This document shows, piece after piece, positions 7,607 to 14,012 of a DNA stretch of 16,052 nt. A program made the position numbers and the translations under genes. How positions within the stretch are numbered: position 1 is the first letter of the stretch; the number at the start of each line of letters is the position of its first letter. Source of the stretch: Oribacterium sp. UBA3737 (GTDB taxonomy: Bacteria > Bacillota_A > Clostridia > Lachnospirales > Lachnospiraceae); contig DFGZ01000070.1 of NCBI GenBank assembly GCA_002371295.1, positions 1-16,052 on the forward strand, given 5' to 3'. A model generated the notes under the pieces. It ran no database searches, was not told the DNA's origin, and saw only the letters and a list, made by a program, of their open reading frames with translations.

Positions 7607-8194
7607 ATGAATATAATAAAAACTAAAAAGCAACTGTGTACCTGCTGTATGGAAGAACATGAAGTTAAAACCGTTATTGTATCTGAACACACAGTGTTTA
7701 AAGGCGAAAAATTACGCTATGACGCAGAATATATGTATTGTGATTTGGCTGAAGAATTATATATGACCGAGGAACAAATTCAGTATAATGACATCCAAAT
7801 GAAAGATGCCTATAGGAAGAAGCAAGGTCTTCTGACATCTTCTCAAATTGTTGCGATAAGAGCTAAGTACAGCATAAGTCAGAGTGATCTTTGTCTTTTA
7901 TTAGGATGGGGAGGAAAGACTATAACAAGATACGAGAGCCATCAGATTCAAGACAAAGCTCATGATATGATTTTAAAAAAATTGGATGTTGATCCCGAAT
8001 GGTTTATATCGCTTCTTTATGATGCCAGAGGAAATCTTTCGGAAGATTCTTTTCGCAAGTATCATGAATCCGCCTCATTTCAATACGAAAAATACCGGGA
8101 TTTATATCTGAGAAAGGCTATAGAAGCACGTAGAATAAGATATACAAAAAATAGATTCCTGCAAGCGGAATCTAATCTTGCGTTTCAAAAATGA
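7607..8194 (+). CDS. MqsA/YgiT-like antitoxin with zinc-finger-like N-terminus and Xre-type HTH
   Basis: A 195-residue protein (from the 7607 start). The N-terminus has Cys11, Cys13, Cys14 and, after a beta-rich stretch, Cys45, like the YgiT/MqsA zinc knuckle but with the second cysteine pair incomplete. Residues about 78-120 form a helix-turn-helix: SSQIVAIRAKYSISQSDLC, then LLGWGGKTITRYE, the very characteristic MqsA-type motif of Gram-positive homologues. The C-terminal 75 residues are charged and helical. In this family the N-terminal domain neutralises the toxin and the HTH binds the operon's operator. Start choice: GAGG six bases before 7607 is a good site, whereas the ATG at 7595, which overlaps the toxin stop, has none. 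Toxin gene first, antitoxin second matches mqsRA order. Confidence 0.8.
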   Translation: MNIIKTKKQLCTCCMEEHEVKTVIVSEHTVFKGEKLRYDAEYMYCDLAEELYMTEEQIQYNDIQMKDAYRKKQGLLTSSQIVAIRAKYSISQSDLCLLLGWGGKTITRYESHQIQDKAHDMILKKLDVDPEWFISLLYDARGNLSEDSFRKYHESASFQYEKYRDLYLRKAIEARRIRYTKNRFLQAESNLAFQK

Positions 8195-8252
8195 CTTGGA
8201 AAGAACGACGAGACTGTAATTTATTTTAATTCCTGTGCAAGGCGTCGAACGT

Positions 8253-8281
8253 TTGAGCGTGAAAATTTTATATTGTATAAT
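8253..8281 (+). promoter_or_regulatory. Sigma-A promoter in an intergenic region
   Basis: TTGAGC (8253-8258), exactly 17 bases, then TATAAT (8276-8281). The -10 is perfect and the -35 matches four of six. No protein gene on this strand begins within the next kilobase, so the transcript would be short and end at the terminator at 8403-8449. Confidence 0.6.
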
Positions 8282-8287
8282 GGTTAC

Positions 8288-8449
8288 AATAATAGCCGGT
8301 ATAAAAAATCACCATAACCCCATTAAAGTGATTCCATATAGAGATAAAAGCTGAACAGAAATGGGCGAAAGATATGAGTGGTCAGCAACATAAGTCAGAA
8401 AAAAGCATGAATAACGAGCCTTATACTCATTACTCATGCTTCTTTTTTT
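8288..8449 (+). ncRNA. Candidate small RNA between the antitoxin gene and glcT
   Basis: The region from the predicted start of the 8253-8281 promoter to a strong hairpin followed by seven T (8403-8449) is about 160 bases and contains no convincing gene. Two very short frames occur: MGERYEWSAT (8361-8393) and a frame from 8374 that runs through the terminator; neither has a clear ribosome site. The 3' end overlaps the end of glcT on the other strand, so it could act antisense to the glcT 3' end or simply be a fortuitous promoter plus shared terminator. Confidence 0.35.
8403..8449. terminator. Bidirectional intrinsic terminator downstream of glcT
   Basis: A 16-base stem with two mismatches (8403-8418 with 8426-8441; outer arms AAGCATGA and TCATGCTT) and a seven-base loop. 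It is flanked by six A on the left and seven T on the right, so it can terminate in both directions. On the minus strand it starts right after the glcT stop codon, which itself lies in the T run. Confidence 0.88.
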
Positions 8450-9275
8450 ACTCTGCATCAATGACTCTCGCGATATGCATGGCGAGGTAGCCGATCTCGG
8501 CATCCTGATACTCCTTTTTCAGGATACGGCTCATCTGGTTGCAGATTTCCGCGGACAGCTTAAATATATCCGGATACTTCGTTTCCATGTAGTCATTGAG
8601 ATTCATCTTAAGGGGTTCACCGGTTTCTATACGGGTGACCATATAGCGGATGTGATTCATCATACGGTTATAGCCGAGAGAGGTTACCTCCAGCTTCTGA
8701 CCTGTCTTTTCCTCTATATAGGAAATACAGTTTCTGACTATCTGGGCGGTATGCAGTGACTGAGCCACGTTTTCGTTAACTATGGCAGAGTGCACGTGCA
8801 GGGCAATGAAACCGACCTCGTCCTCATTTATGGAAAGACCTGTTTTTTGCTGAAGTATGGGAATTACAGTCTCAGCCACCTGATACTCCATGTGGAAGAG
8901 GAGTCTGATGTCATCCTTCAGAGGATTTCTGATGGTGTCGTTCTTCCTGATACGCCGTATGGCAAAGGCCAGATGATCCGCCATTGGGAAGACGATATTC
9001 CGGTCAACTTTCCCGAAAACCTTCTCGGCCTCATCAAGAACCGCATCGGAGATCTCAAGGCATACAGGATCTACTTCATTAATTATATTCATGGCAGTGC
9101 CACGATCTGTGGATTTTTCCAATGAATACACCGAGGCATCCTCCGGAACCTCTATCCATTCGGATATCTTTGCACCAAAGCCGATACCCTTGTGAAGCAC
9201 CAGATAGGTTTTCAGTTCATCATTGTCCAAAGCAAGAATGGCATTATGATTCAATACTTTTCGTACTCGATACAT
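8448..9275 (-). CDS. glcT: BglG/LicT-family transcriptional antiterminator, GlcT-like
   Basis: A 275-residue RNA-binding antiterminator. Residues 1-55 form the CAT domain (start RVRKVLNHNAILA, then LHKGIGFGAK), which binds RAT hairpins in nascent mRNA; residues about 65-170 and 172-275 are two PTS regulation domains. All four conserved phosphorylatable histidines are present: His101 (ADHLAFAIRR), His160 (GFIALHVHSA), His208 (NHIRYMV) and His267 (YLAMHIARV). In this family the glucose permease or HPr phosphorylates these sites, switching dimerisation and RNA binding. GlcT rather than LicT is favoured by the GKGIGFG-like CAT segment, the HVHSA motif and the neighbouring ptsG, whose leader carries a RAT-like element. 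The ATG has AGGAG upstream. It lies 192 bases after ptsG and behind a terminator, so it may have a separate promoter. Confidence 0.92.
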   Translation of the reverse strand: MYRVRKVLNHNAILALDNDELKTYLVLHKGIGFGAKISEWIEVPEDASVYSLEKSTDRGTAMNIINEVDPVCLEISDAVLDEAEKVFGKVDRNIVFPMADHLAFAIRRIRKNDTIRNPLKDDIRLLFHMEYQVAETVIPILQQKTGLSINEDEVGFIALHVHSAIVNENVAQSLHTAQIVRNCISYIEEKTGQKLEVTSLGYNRMMNHIRYMVTRIETGEPLKMNLNDYMETKYPDIFKLSAEICNQMSRILKKEYQDAEIGYLAMHIARVIDAE

Positions 9276-9295
9276 TTTCCATAACTCCTGTAGTC

Positions 9296-9330
9296 AATCG
9301 GGCTGGTAAATCTCACTACGCCCGATTTTT
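9296..9330. promoter_or_regulatory. Hairpin immediately upstream of the glcT ribosome site
   Basis: AATCGGGC (9296-9303) and GCCCGATT (9320-9327) form a perfect eight-base stem. Read on the plus strand it is followed by TTT and looks like a terminator, although no plus-strand gene precedes it. Read on the glcT mRNA it lies about ten bases before AGGAG and could affect translation or mark a regulator site. Confidence 0.5.
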
Positions 9331-9409
9331 GCATCAACCTTCAAATCACTCATGGCCGGAATAAGGGTTTACTGACGTAAATAAAGCCTCCCCATGAAGG
9401 TCTGCTGTT

Positions 9410-9439
9410 AAAAATACCCCTCCCGTTCACCGGAAGGGG
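9410..9439 (-). terminator. Intrinsic terminator after ptsG
   Basis: On the minus strand CCCCTTCCG pairs with CGGGAGGGG (nine pairs, one G-T) around a GTGAA loop and is followed by TATTTTTA. It should end most ptsG transcripts before glcT. Confidence 0.87.
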
Positions 9440-9467
9440 CAGTAACTTTATGTCAATTATAAGCAAC

Positions 9468-11633
9468 TTATTCTGTTATGTCGACAGCAATCAGATCTTC
9501 GCCGGCAGAAACGTTTCCGGTCTTGAGAAGTCTGATGTGCATATTGTCATCAAGATCGGTGCAGAGGATGGGAGAGGCGATGGAAGGAGCATTCTTACTG
9601 ATGAAATCAAGATCCATCTTAAGAAGCGGATCCCCCTTCTTTACCTTCTGTCCGTTTTCAACAAGCACTGTGAAGCCCTGACCGTCAAGCTTTACTGTGT
9701 CGATACCCATGTGGAAGAGCATGCTTATTCCTGATTCAGTCTCAAAACCGATAGCGTGCTTTGTATCAAAAACGAAGGTGACTTCGCCGTCACATGGTGC
9801 GTAAAGAGTAGAATCTGCTGGGATCATGCAGGCACCGTCACCCATCATGGCTCCGGCAAATGCCTCGTCCGGTGTCTCTGAAATGGCCTTAGCCTCACCG
9901 TTAAGAGGGCTTCCGATGATGATGGTCTTCTTTACTGTCTTTTGAGCAGCTTCAGCAGCTTCCTGTGATGAGGTGTCCTGAGATGCATCCTCCTCCGCAT
10001 GATACTCTGTATCAGGCTGAGTCTCAAGGTAATCCTCAAGATTTGACTTAACGACAGTAACTGAAGGACCGTAAATAACCTGTACGCCGTTACCCTTATG
10101 CACAACACCTGATGCACCGGATGCCTTGAGAAGTCCATCATTTACAAGTTCAGATTTCTTAACAGTTACACGAAGACGGGTAGCACAGCAGTCAACGTCT
10201 GAAATGTTTGCCTTTCCGCCGAGACCCTTCATGATAAGGTCACTCTTTTCATCTGTTATGGCTTGAGCATCTGAACCTTCACCGTTTTTCTTTGCAAGAT
10301 AATCTGACTTTCTGTAAAGGCGGGTCTCCTGATCATCATCCTCACGACCCGGAGTCTTAAGATCGAATTTCTTGATAAGGAAAGTAAAAATAAAGTAGTA
10401 AAGCAGGAAGTAAACGATACCTACAGGGATGATGAGCATCCAGCTTGTCTTTTCGTTACCCTGAAGGATACCGAAGAAGAAGAGATCCAGAAGTCCGCCT
10501 GAGAAGGTAAGACCAACTGCGATGTTGAGCATATGTGCGATCATATATGCTGAACCTGCGAGAACAACCTGTACTACGAAAAGCATTGGTGCTACGAAAA
10601 GGAATGAGAACTCGATAGGCTCTGTGATACCTGTAAACATTGATGCAAGAGCAGCTGAAAGAAGAAGACCTGCGGCCTGTCCGCGCTTCTCAGGCTTTGC
10701 TGTACGTACCATGGCAAGGGCGGCACCAGGAAGACCGAAGATCATGAAAATGAACTCTCCGGAGAAGTATCTTGTAGCATCTGCACTGAAGTGTGCAACA
10801 TTCTGAGAATCAGCAAGCTGGGCAAAGAAAATGTTCTGTCCGCCCTGGATAAGCTTTCCTGCAACTTCCATCTGTCCGCCAACGGCTGTCTGCCAGAAAG
10901 GCATATAAAATACGTGATGAAGTCCGAATGGGATAAGCGCACGCTTGATAAGTCCGAAAATAAGTGTACCGATATATCCGCTTCCTGTTACGAGACCACC
11001 GAGAGCGAAGATTCCCTTCTGAACGAATGGCCAGAGATAGAAGCTGAGGATTCCCACACCGATATATGCAAATGTTGAAATGATAGGAACAAAACGTGAG
11101 CCGCCGAAGAATGAGATGGCTGCAGGAAGCTGTATCTTGTAGAACTTGTTGTGAAGAGCTGCAACACCAAGACCTACGATGATACCGCCGAATACACCCA
11201 TCTGAAGTGTATTGATACCAACGATGCTTGTTACTGTTCCTTCAAGAACACCCTCTGCAACTGCACCGTCAACAACCATTCCTGTGATGTTGAGCATAGC
11301 TTCAATAGTAATGTTCATTACGAAGAAAGCGATCATAGCTGCAAGAGCTGCAACTTCCTTTTCCTTCTTTGCCATACCGATGGCAACACCAACTGCAAAG
11401 ATAAGAGGAAGGTTACTGAAGATGGCACTTCCAACGGAATTCATGATGTTAAGAAGTGAATTCATCGGTGTACCGTTACCGAAAATTGCCTCCATGTGAT
11501 ATGTTGCAATAGTGGTGGGGTTTGTGAAGCTGCTTCCAAGTCCGAGTAAAAGACCTGCAACCGGAAGTATAGCGATAGGAAGCATAAAGCTTCGTCCTAC
11601 ACGCTGTAAAACTGAGAAAATTTTGTCTTTCAT
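9468..11633 (-). CDS. ptsG: PTS glucose-specific EIICBA permease
   Basis: A 721-residue phosphotransferase permease that imports glucose while phosphorylating it, using phosphate passed from HPr. Domain order is IIC (1-425), IIB (about 460-540), an acidic/Ala-rich linker (540-568) and IIA (about 570-720). IIC has GRSFMLPIAILP near the N-terminus, FGGSRFVPI (176-184), PFGLHHVFYMPFW (235-247), GITEP (335-339) and KTPGRED (426-432), all very like Bacillus PtsG. IIB has the phosphocysteine in DCCATRLRV (Cys483; an extra Cys482 precedes it). IIA has HAIGF (His626) and the phosphohistidine in LFHMGIDTVKL (His641). PtsG is preferred over the N-acetylglucosamine permease because of the GLHHVFY segment. 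AGGAGG lies four bases before the ATG. Expression is evidently leader-controlled. Confidence 0.95.
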   Translation of the reverse strand: MKDKIFSVLQRVGRSFMLPIAILPVAGLLLGLGSSFTNPTTIATYHMEAIFGNGTPMNSLLNIMNSVGSAIFSNLPLIFAVGVAIGMAKKEKEVAALAAMIAFFVMNITIEAMLNITGMVVDGAVAEGVLEGTVTSIVGINTLQMGVFGGIIVGLGVAALHNKFYKIQLPAAISFFGGSRFVPIISTFAYIGVGILSFYLWPFVQKGIFALGGLVTGSGYIGTLIFGLIKRALIPFGLHHVFYMPFWQTAVGGQMEVAGKLIQGGQNIFFAQLADSQNVAHFSADATRYFSGEFIFMIFGLPGAALAMVRTAKPEKRGQAAGLLLSAALASMFTGITEPIEFSFLFVAPMLFVVQVVLAGSAYMIAHMLNIAVGLTFSGGLLDLFFFGILQGNEKTSWMLIIPVGIVYFLLYYFIFTFLIKKFDLKTPGREDDDQETRLYRKSDYLAKKNGEGSDAQAITDEKSDLIMKGLGGKANISDVDCCATRLRVTVKKSELVNDGLLKASGASGVVHKGNGVQVIYGPSVTVVKSNLEDYLETQPDTEYHAEEDASQDTSSQEAAEAAQKTVKKTIIIGSPLNGEAKAISETPDEAFAGAMMGDGACMIPADSTLYAPCDGEVTFVFDTKHAIGFETESGISMLFHMGIDTVKLDGQGFTVLVENGQKVKKGDPLLKMDLDFISKNAPSIASPILCTDLDDNMHIRLLKTGNVSAGEDLIAVDITE

Positions 11634-11716
11634 ACATCCTCCTGATTAATTACTTGTCCGGGTATCTCTCCGTACATAAATCTATTTCAGGGGGATTGGT
11701 TTTTTGTCAGTTTAGA

Positions 11717-11746
11717 AATCGAGTAGCGGAAAGCGGCTACTCGATT
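11717..11746. repeat. Perfect 11-bp inverted repeat in the ptsG leader
   Basis: AATCGAGTAGC (11717-11727) and GCTACTCGATT (11736-11746) with an eight-base loop. It lies in the ptsG 5' untranslated region about 85-115 bases before the start codon. It has no U-tract, so it is not a terminator. Confidence 0.7.
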
Positions 11747-11747
11747 C

Positions 11748-11808
11748 CGCGTTGGCTGTCAAATGCCCGTCCATGCAAGCATGGCGGTCGCTTGACAGCC
11801 TTATCGCG
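11748..11808. repeat. Long multi-stem hairpin in the ptsG leader
   Basis: GGCTGTCAA (11754-11762) pairs with TTGACAGCC (11792-11800). Outside it CGCG pairs with CGCG (11748-11751 and 11805-11808), and inside it CCATGC pairs with GCATGG with an adjoining CCG/CGG. The whole is a roughly 60-base structure with no U-tract. It is not needed for the standard RAT/terminator mechanism; function unknown. Confidence 0.7.
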
Positions 11809-11814
11809 AAAACT

Positions 11815-11839
11815 AAAAAACCCCGCGGATTACGCAGGG
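11815..11839 (-). terminator. Second terminator (T2) in the ptsG leader
   Basis: On the minus strand CCCTGCG-taatc-CGCGGGG (one T-G pair) is followed at once by TTTTTT. It is short but GC-rich. It follows terminator 1 by four bases and does not overlap the RAT-like element. Confidence 0.75.
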
Positions 11840-11843
11840 AAAT

Positions 11844-11901
11844 AAAAAAACAGACACTTCACCACATAAACCGAAATAGTTTTATGTACAGTGAATGCCT
11901 G
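11844..11901 (-). terminator. RAT-overlapping terminator (T1) in the ptsG leader
   Basis: Read on the minus strand: CAGGCA and TTCAC at the 5' side pair with GTGAA and TGTCTG at the 3' side, and ACATAAA pairs with TTTATGT around a ten-base loop; TTTTTTT follows immediately (11844-11850). The 5' arm (CAGGCATTCAC) is shared with the RAT-like hairpin, so the two structures exclude each other. Confidence 0.82.
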
Positions 11902-11918
11902 CGAACAGTTACATACTG
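11889..11918 (-). promoter_or_regulatory. RAT-like antiterminator-protein binding element
   Basis: Thirty bases on the minus strand, closed by CAGT and ACTG ends, with AACTG-ttcg-CAGGCA in the upper part. Known LicT/GlcT/SacY targets are about 30 bases with a TTACTG...CAGGCA core and a short closing stem, so length, core and order fit. It begins about eight bases after the predicted transcription start and its 3' arm is the 5' arm of terminator 1. Binding by the GlcT encoded downstream would hold the hairpin and prevent T1. Confidence 0.7.
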
Positions 11919-11932
11919 AATTGAACGACCAT

Positions 11933-11961
11933 ACTCTAACATCTCTTGATGCAAATGTCAA
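11933..11961 (-). promoter_or_regulatory. Sigma-A promoter of ptsG
   Basis: On the minus strand TTGACA (11961-11956), 17 bases, TAGAGT (11938-11933). The -35 is perfect and the -10 matches four of six. Predicted start is near 11926, giving a leader of about 290 bases. Confidence 0.85.
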
Positions 11962-12152
11962 TATAAAGCTTTCAAAAAAATGAAAAGGATTCAGCGAACC
12001 GGTGACGGCTGTATCATATTGAATTGACTCCGGATGGATTTTTCGTTGATGCAGCAGGAGCCCGGAATGGTGTTCTTCCGCTACTGCACTGACCGATTAA
12101 CTAAAGGTTTGTGAACTAATTCTTAATTCCACTTAAATAAATAGACTAAACC
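11962..12152. other. Gene-free spacer with possible decayed coding remnant
   Basis: Together with the ptsG leader this makes a 638-base gap between ptsG and the next gene. On the plus strand one frame holds two short pieces separated by a single TGA: 11980-12027 (starts MKRIQRTGDG) and 12034-12114 (starts MDFSLMQQEP). No ribosome site precedes them and no family was recognised. They may be a relic or chance. Confidence 0.25.
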
Positions 12153-12199
12153 AAAACAGGATGCCATACTTACTTTAAGTGTGTGGCATCCTGTTTTTT
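12153..12199 (+). terminator. Strong terminator without an obvious upstream gene
   Basis: AAAACAGGATGCCA (12153-12166) is the exact reverse complement of TGGCATCCTGTTTT (12184-12197), with further T after it. The nearest plus-strand gene upstream ends at 8194, so it must serve an unannotated short transcript from 11962-12152, be a relic, or insulate the divergent ptsG promoter. Confidence 0.85.
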
Positions 12200-12226
12200 A
12201 ACAATAGCCTGTGAAGAGTTTATATA
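12198..12226 (+). promoter_or_regulatory. Sigma-A promoter of the lipoprotein gene
   Basis: TTAACA (12198-12203), 17 bases, TATATA (12221-12226), each five of six to consensus. It starts within the T-run of the preceding terminator. Predicted start is about 12233. Confidence 0.65.
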
Positions 12227-12233
12227 TCAGAAA

Positions 12234-12255
12234 TTGCGATATTAACCTATCGCAA
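12234..12255. promoter_or_regulatory. Perfect inverted repeat at the predicted transcription start
   Basis: TTGCGATA (12234-12241), ttaacc, TATCGCAA (12248-12255). It would form the very 5' end of the mRNA and ends just before the GAGGAGGG ribosome site, so it is either an operator or a 5' hairpin stabilising the message. Confidence 0.65.
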
Positions 12256-12271
12256 CAAGAGGAGGGAAATT

Positions 12272-13363
12272 ATGAAGTTAAGAAATATCATTATCGGAAG
12301 CCTTTTGGCAGGTACTGTGGCGCTTTCAGGATGCGGATCAGGAATTACAGATGTACCGGACGCTTCAACAAATGAAGCAGCAGATGAAAAAACCGTGAAC
12401 ATCACTGTTTCCGGAGCCGAATCCGAAAGCATAAACAGCAGTACCGAAGACGGAAACATTGGCACAGATAAAGCTGCCTCTGTTCAGGAAGAAAACAAAG
12501 TCACTCTGCCGGAAGCAAATGTCTCAGCCGCTGCCTTAAAGGAGGTTTCAGAGGTCTCGGAGCAATCCGGAGGTTTAAAGCTGTCTGACGTCTGGAATTC
12601 GAAGGACCCCGGTGTGATATTCGCCCATGACTTCACAGAGGAAATAAAAAATGATGTTGCAGAAGCTTCCAAATCTTCATCGAATCTTCAGGATGAACTT
12701 TCTTCTGTAATCAAAATCACGGAAAGATATGACGACCTCTTTAAGGCTGCAGAGGCCCAGCTTGAGTTAAACGAGGCCGCTGCATGGACCTATGATATAT
12801 GGGATGCCGAGCTTAACAGTCTCTGGAAAAGATTCAGTGATTCAGCTGATGCAGCCACAAAAGAAAGGGTTCTTAAAGATCAGCGGAACTGGATTGCCAT
12901 GAAGGAAGAGGTAACATTAGAAAATCTCGGAAGCCGCGAGGATGGAGGAAGCATGTATCCCCTCCTTGAGTATTCCTTCCTTGAAGAGATCACAAAGAAC
13001 AGATCCTACATACTTGCGTCAGAGCTCGCCAAACTTAATGGAGAGGCATTCAATATGCCGGAGAGAGGCATTTACGGAACCTATGTAGATAATCAGGGGA
13101 CAGCCGATGTTTACAGTTCCCTGATAACAAGGAAGGGCTGGGAGAATGAAGATGAGGCTGTCATTTCAATCTACAGATTATGTGGACTCGATGGCACTTT
13201 TTCCGATACAGGCAATGGAGAACTTCAATTTAAATCCAATGATGGCAATGTCGAAGGCATTATCCATTTAAACGGATGGGAAGGCGCAAGCTTTGAAGTG
13301 ACAAAATCCGGGGAAAGTGTTCTTAATGTGGGAGATAAGTTCGACTTCGGATTTGCATTCTGA
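12272..13363 (+). CDS. Lipoprotein with LprI/DUF1311-like domain
   Basis: A 363-residue secreted lipoprotein. A signal peptide ends in the lipobox LSGC (Cys21), followed by a low-complexity Ser/Glu/Asn/Ala-rich spacer to about residue 95. Residues about 160-220 resemble the LprI/DUF1311 domain: AAAWTYDIWDAELNSLWKRF, then a helix ending in LKDQRNWIAMKEE. In characterised members this domain binds and inhibits lysozyme, but many relatives have no known role. The last 100 residues look like a separate beta-rich domain (GIYGTYVDNQGTADVY, and repeated G-W and S-G turns), of unrecognised family. GAGGAGGG lies at the right distance from the ATG. A hotdog thioesterase follows after 45 bases and the two probably share a transcript. 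Confidence 0.78.
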   Translation: MKLRNIIIGSLLAGTVALSGCGSGITDVPDASTNEAADEKTVNITVSGAESESINSSTEDGNIGTDKAASVQEENKVTLPEANVSAAALKEVSEVSEQSGGLKLSDVWNSKDPGVIFAHDFTEEIKNDVAEASKSSSNLQDELSSVIKITERYDDLFKAAEAQLELNEAAAWTYDIWDAELNSLWKRFSDSADAATKERVLKDQRNWIAMKEEVTLENLGSREDGGSMYPLLEYSFLEEITKNRSYILASELAKLNGEAFNMPERGIYGTYVDNQGTADVYSSLITRKGWENEDEAVISIYRLCGLDGTFSDTGNGELQFKSNDGNVEGIIHLNGWEGASFEVTKSGESVLNVGDKFDFGFAF

Positions 13364-13408
13364 GTGTTTATCGGTTAGTGTAATGCGAAAAAGACTAAAG
13401 GAGCAGTC

Positions 13409-13798
13409 ATGACAGGAACAGAAATAATTGATTACTATAACCGCAGCCGTTTTGTTGAGCTTTGCGGTATACAGTTCAGTGAGAATCTCAGGGACGGTTC
13501 CATCACGTCAAAAGTTGAAGTTATGCCCATGCATATGAACGGAAGCGGACACATACACGGCGGTATGCTTTTCACTATTGCGGATTCTACAGGCGGCGCC
13601 AATGCACGCCGATATTCGGACCACGTGACAACACTGGACAGTGATTTTCATTATCTCACCAGCAAGACTACAAGATATCTCTATGGTTCCGCCGAGCTCA
13701 TACGAAACGGCGGCAAAATCGTAGTACTCAGAGTATCTGTAAAGGATGACAACGGAGAGACCTTTGCAGAAGGAACCTTCACCTACTATAAACTCTGA
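13409..13798 (+). CDS. PaaI-type hotdog-fold thioesterase
   Basis: A 129-residue protein of normal length for a single-domain hotdog acyl-CoA thioesterase. The signature is N44-G-S-G-H-I-H50-G51-G52-M-L-F-T-I-A-D59, matching the PaaI/YbgC-like pattern N..G..HGG..F..AD, where the asparagine/histidine-glycine loop and the acidic residue on the long hotdog helix line the active site. The C-terminal strands (GKIVVLRVSVKDDNGETFAEGTFTY) fit the beta sheet. No signal peptide, so cytosolic. AAAGGAG lies upstream. It follows the lipoprotein gene closely and is ended by a strong terminator. The acyl-CoA substrate cannot be inferred, and a link to the lipoprotein is not evident. Confidence 0.88.
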   Translation: MTGTEIIDYYNRSRFVELCGIQFSENLRDGSITSKVEVMPMHMNGSGHIHGGMLFTIADSTGGANARRYSDHVTTLDSDFHYLTSKTTRYLYGSAELIRNGGKIVVLRVSVKDDNGETFAEGTFTYYKL

Positions 13799-13833
13799 TG
13801 TTATGAATATATCAATTGAATAATCCTGCACAT

Positions 13834-13872
13834 AGTGTCGCATCAGCTAACCCTGATGCGGCACTTTTTTTC
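13834..13872 (+). terminator. Intrinsic terminator of the lipoprotein-thioesterase operon
   Basis: AGTG-t-CGCATCAG (13834-13846) pairs with CTGATGCG-g-CACT (13853-13865), six-base loop, then a run of T. Confidence 0.93.
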
Positions 13873-13883
13873 GTGATAAGACA

Positions 13884-13935
13884 TCAAGGGAACAGCTCTG
13901 CTGTGAAATGAAGCGATAAAACCTTCAAGGGAACA
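13884..13935 (+). repeat. 11-bp direct repeat upstream of metN
   Basis: TCAAGGGAACA occurs at 13884-13894 and again at 13925-13935, 41 bases apart. A small palindrome CAAAT-gcgt-ATTTG (13934-13947) overlaps the end of the second copy. Spacing is close to four helical turns, as for paired regulator sites. Confidence 0.6.
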
Positions 13936-14012
13936 AATGCGTATTTGCTTGTCCAAATGAGCAAGATATATAGGTAATAGTTATAGCAGAACATAAGAAA
14001 CCCCGATTAGAC

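Noticed and set aside
8309..8503. Minus-strand 64-codon frame at the end of glcT
   Set aside because: Overlaps glcT in another frame and runs through the terminator; no ribosome site.
10522..11499. Several plus-strand frames opposite ptsG
   Set aside because: They are antisense to a well-conserved gene, have no ribosome sites and encode cysteine- or arginine-rich low-quality sequences.
11965..11978. cre-like site near the ptsG -35 box
   Set aside because: Several mismatches including the central CG; not distinguishable from AT-rich background.
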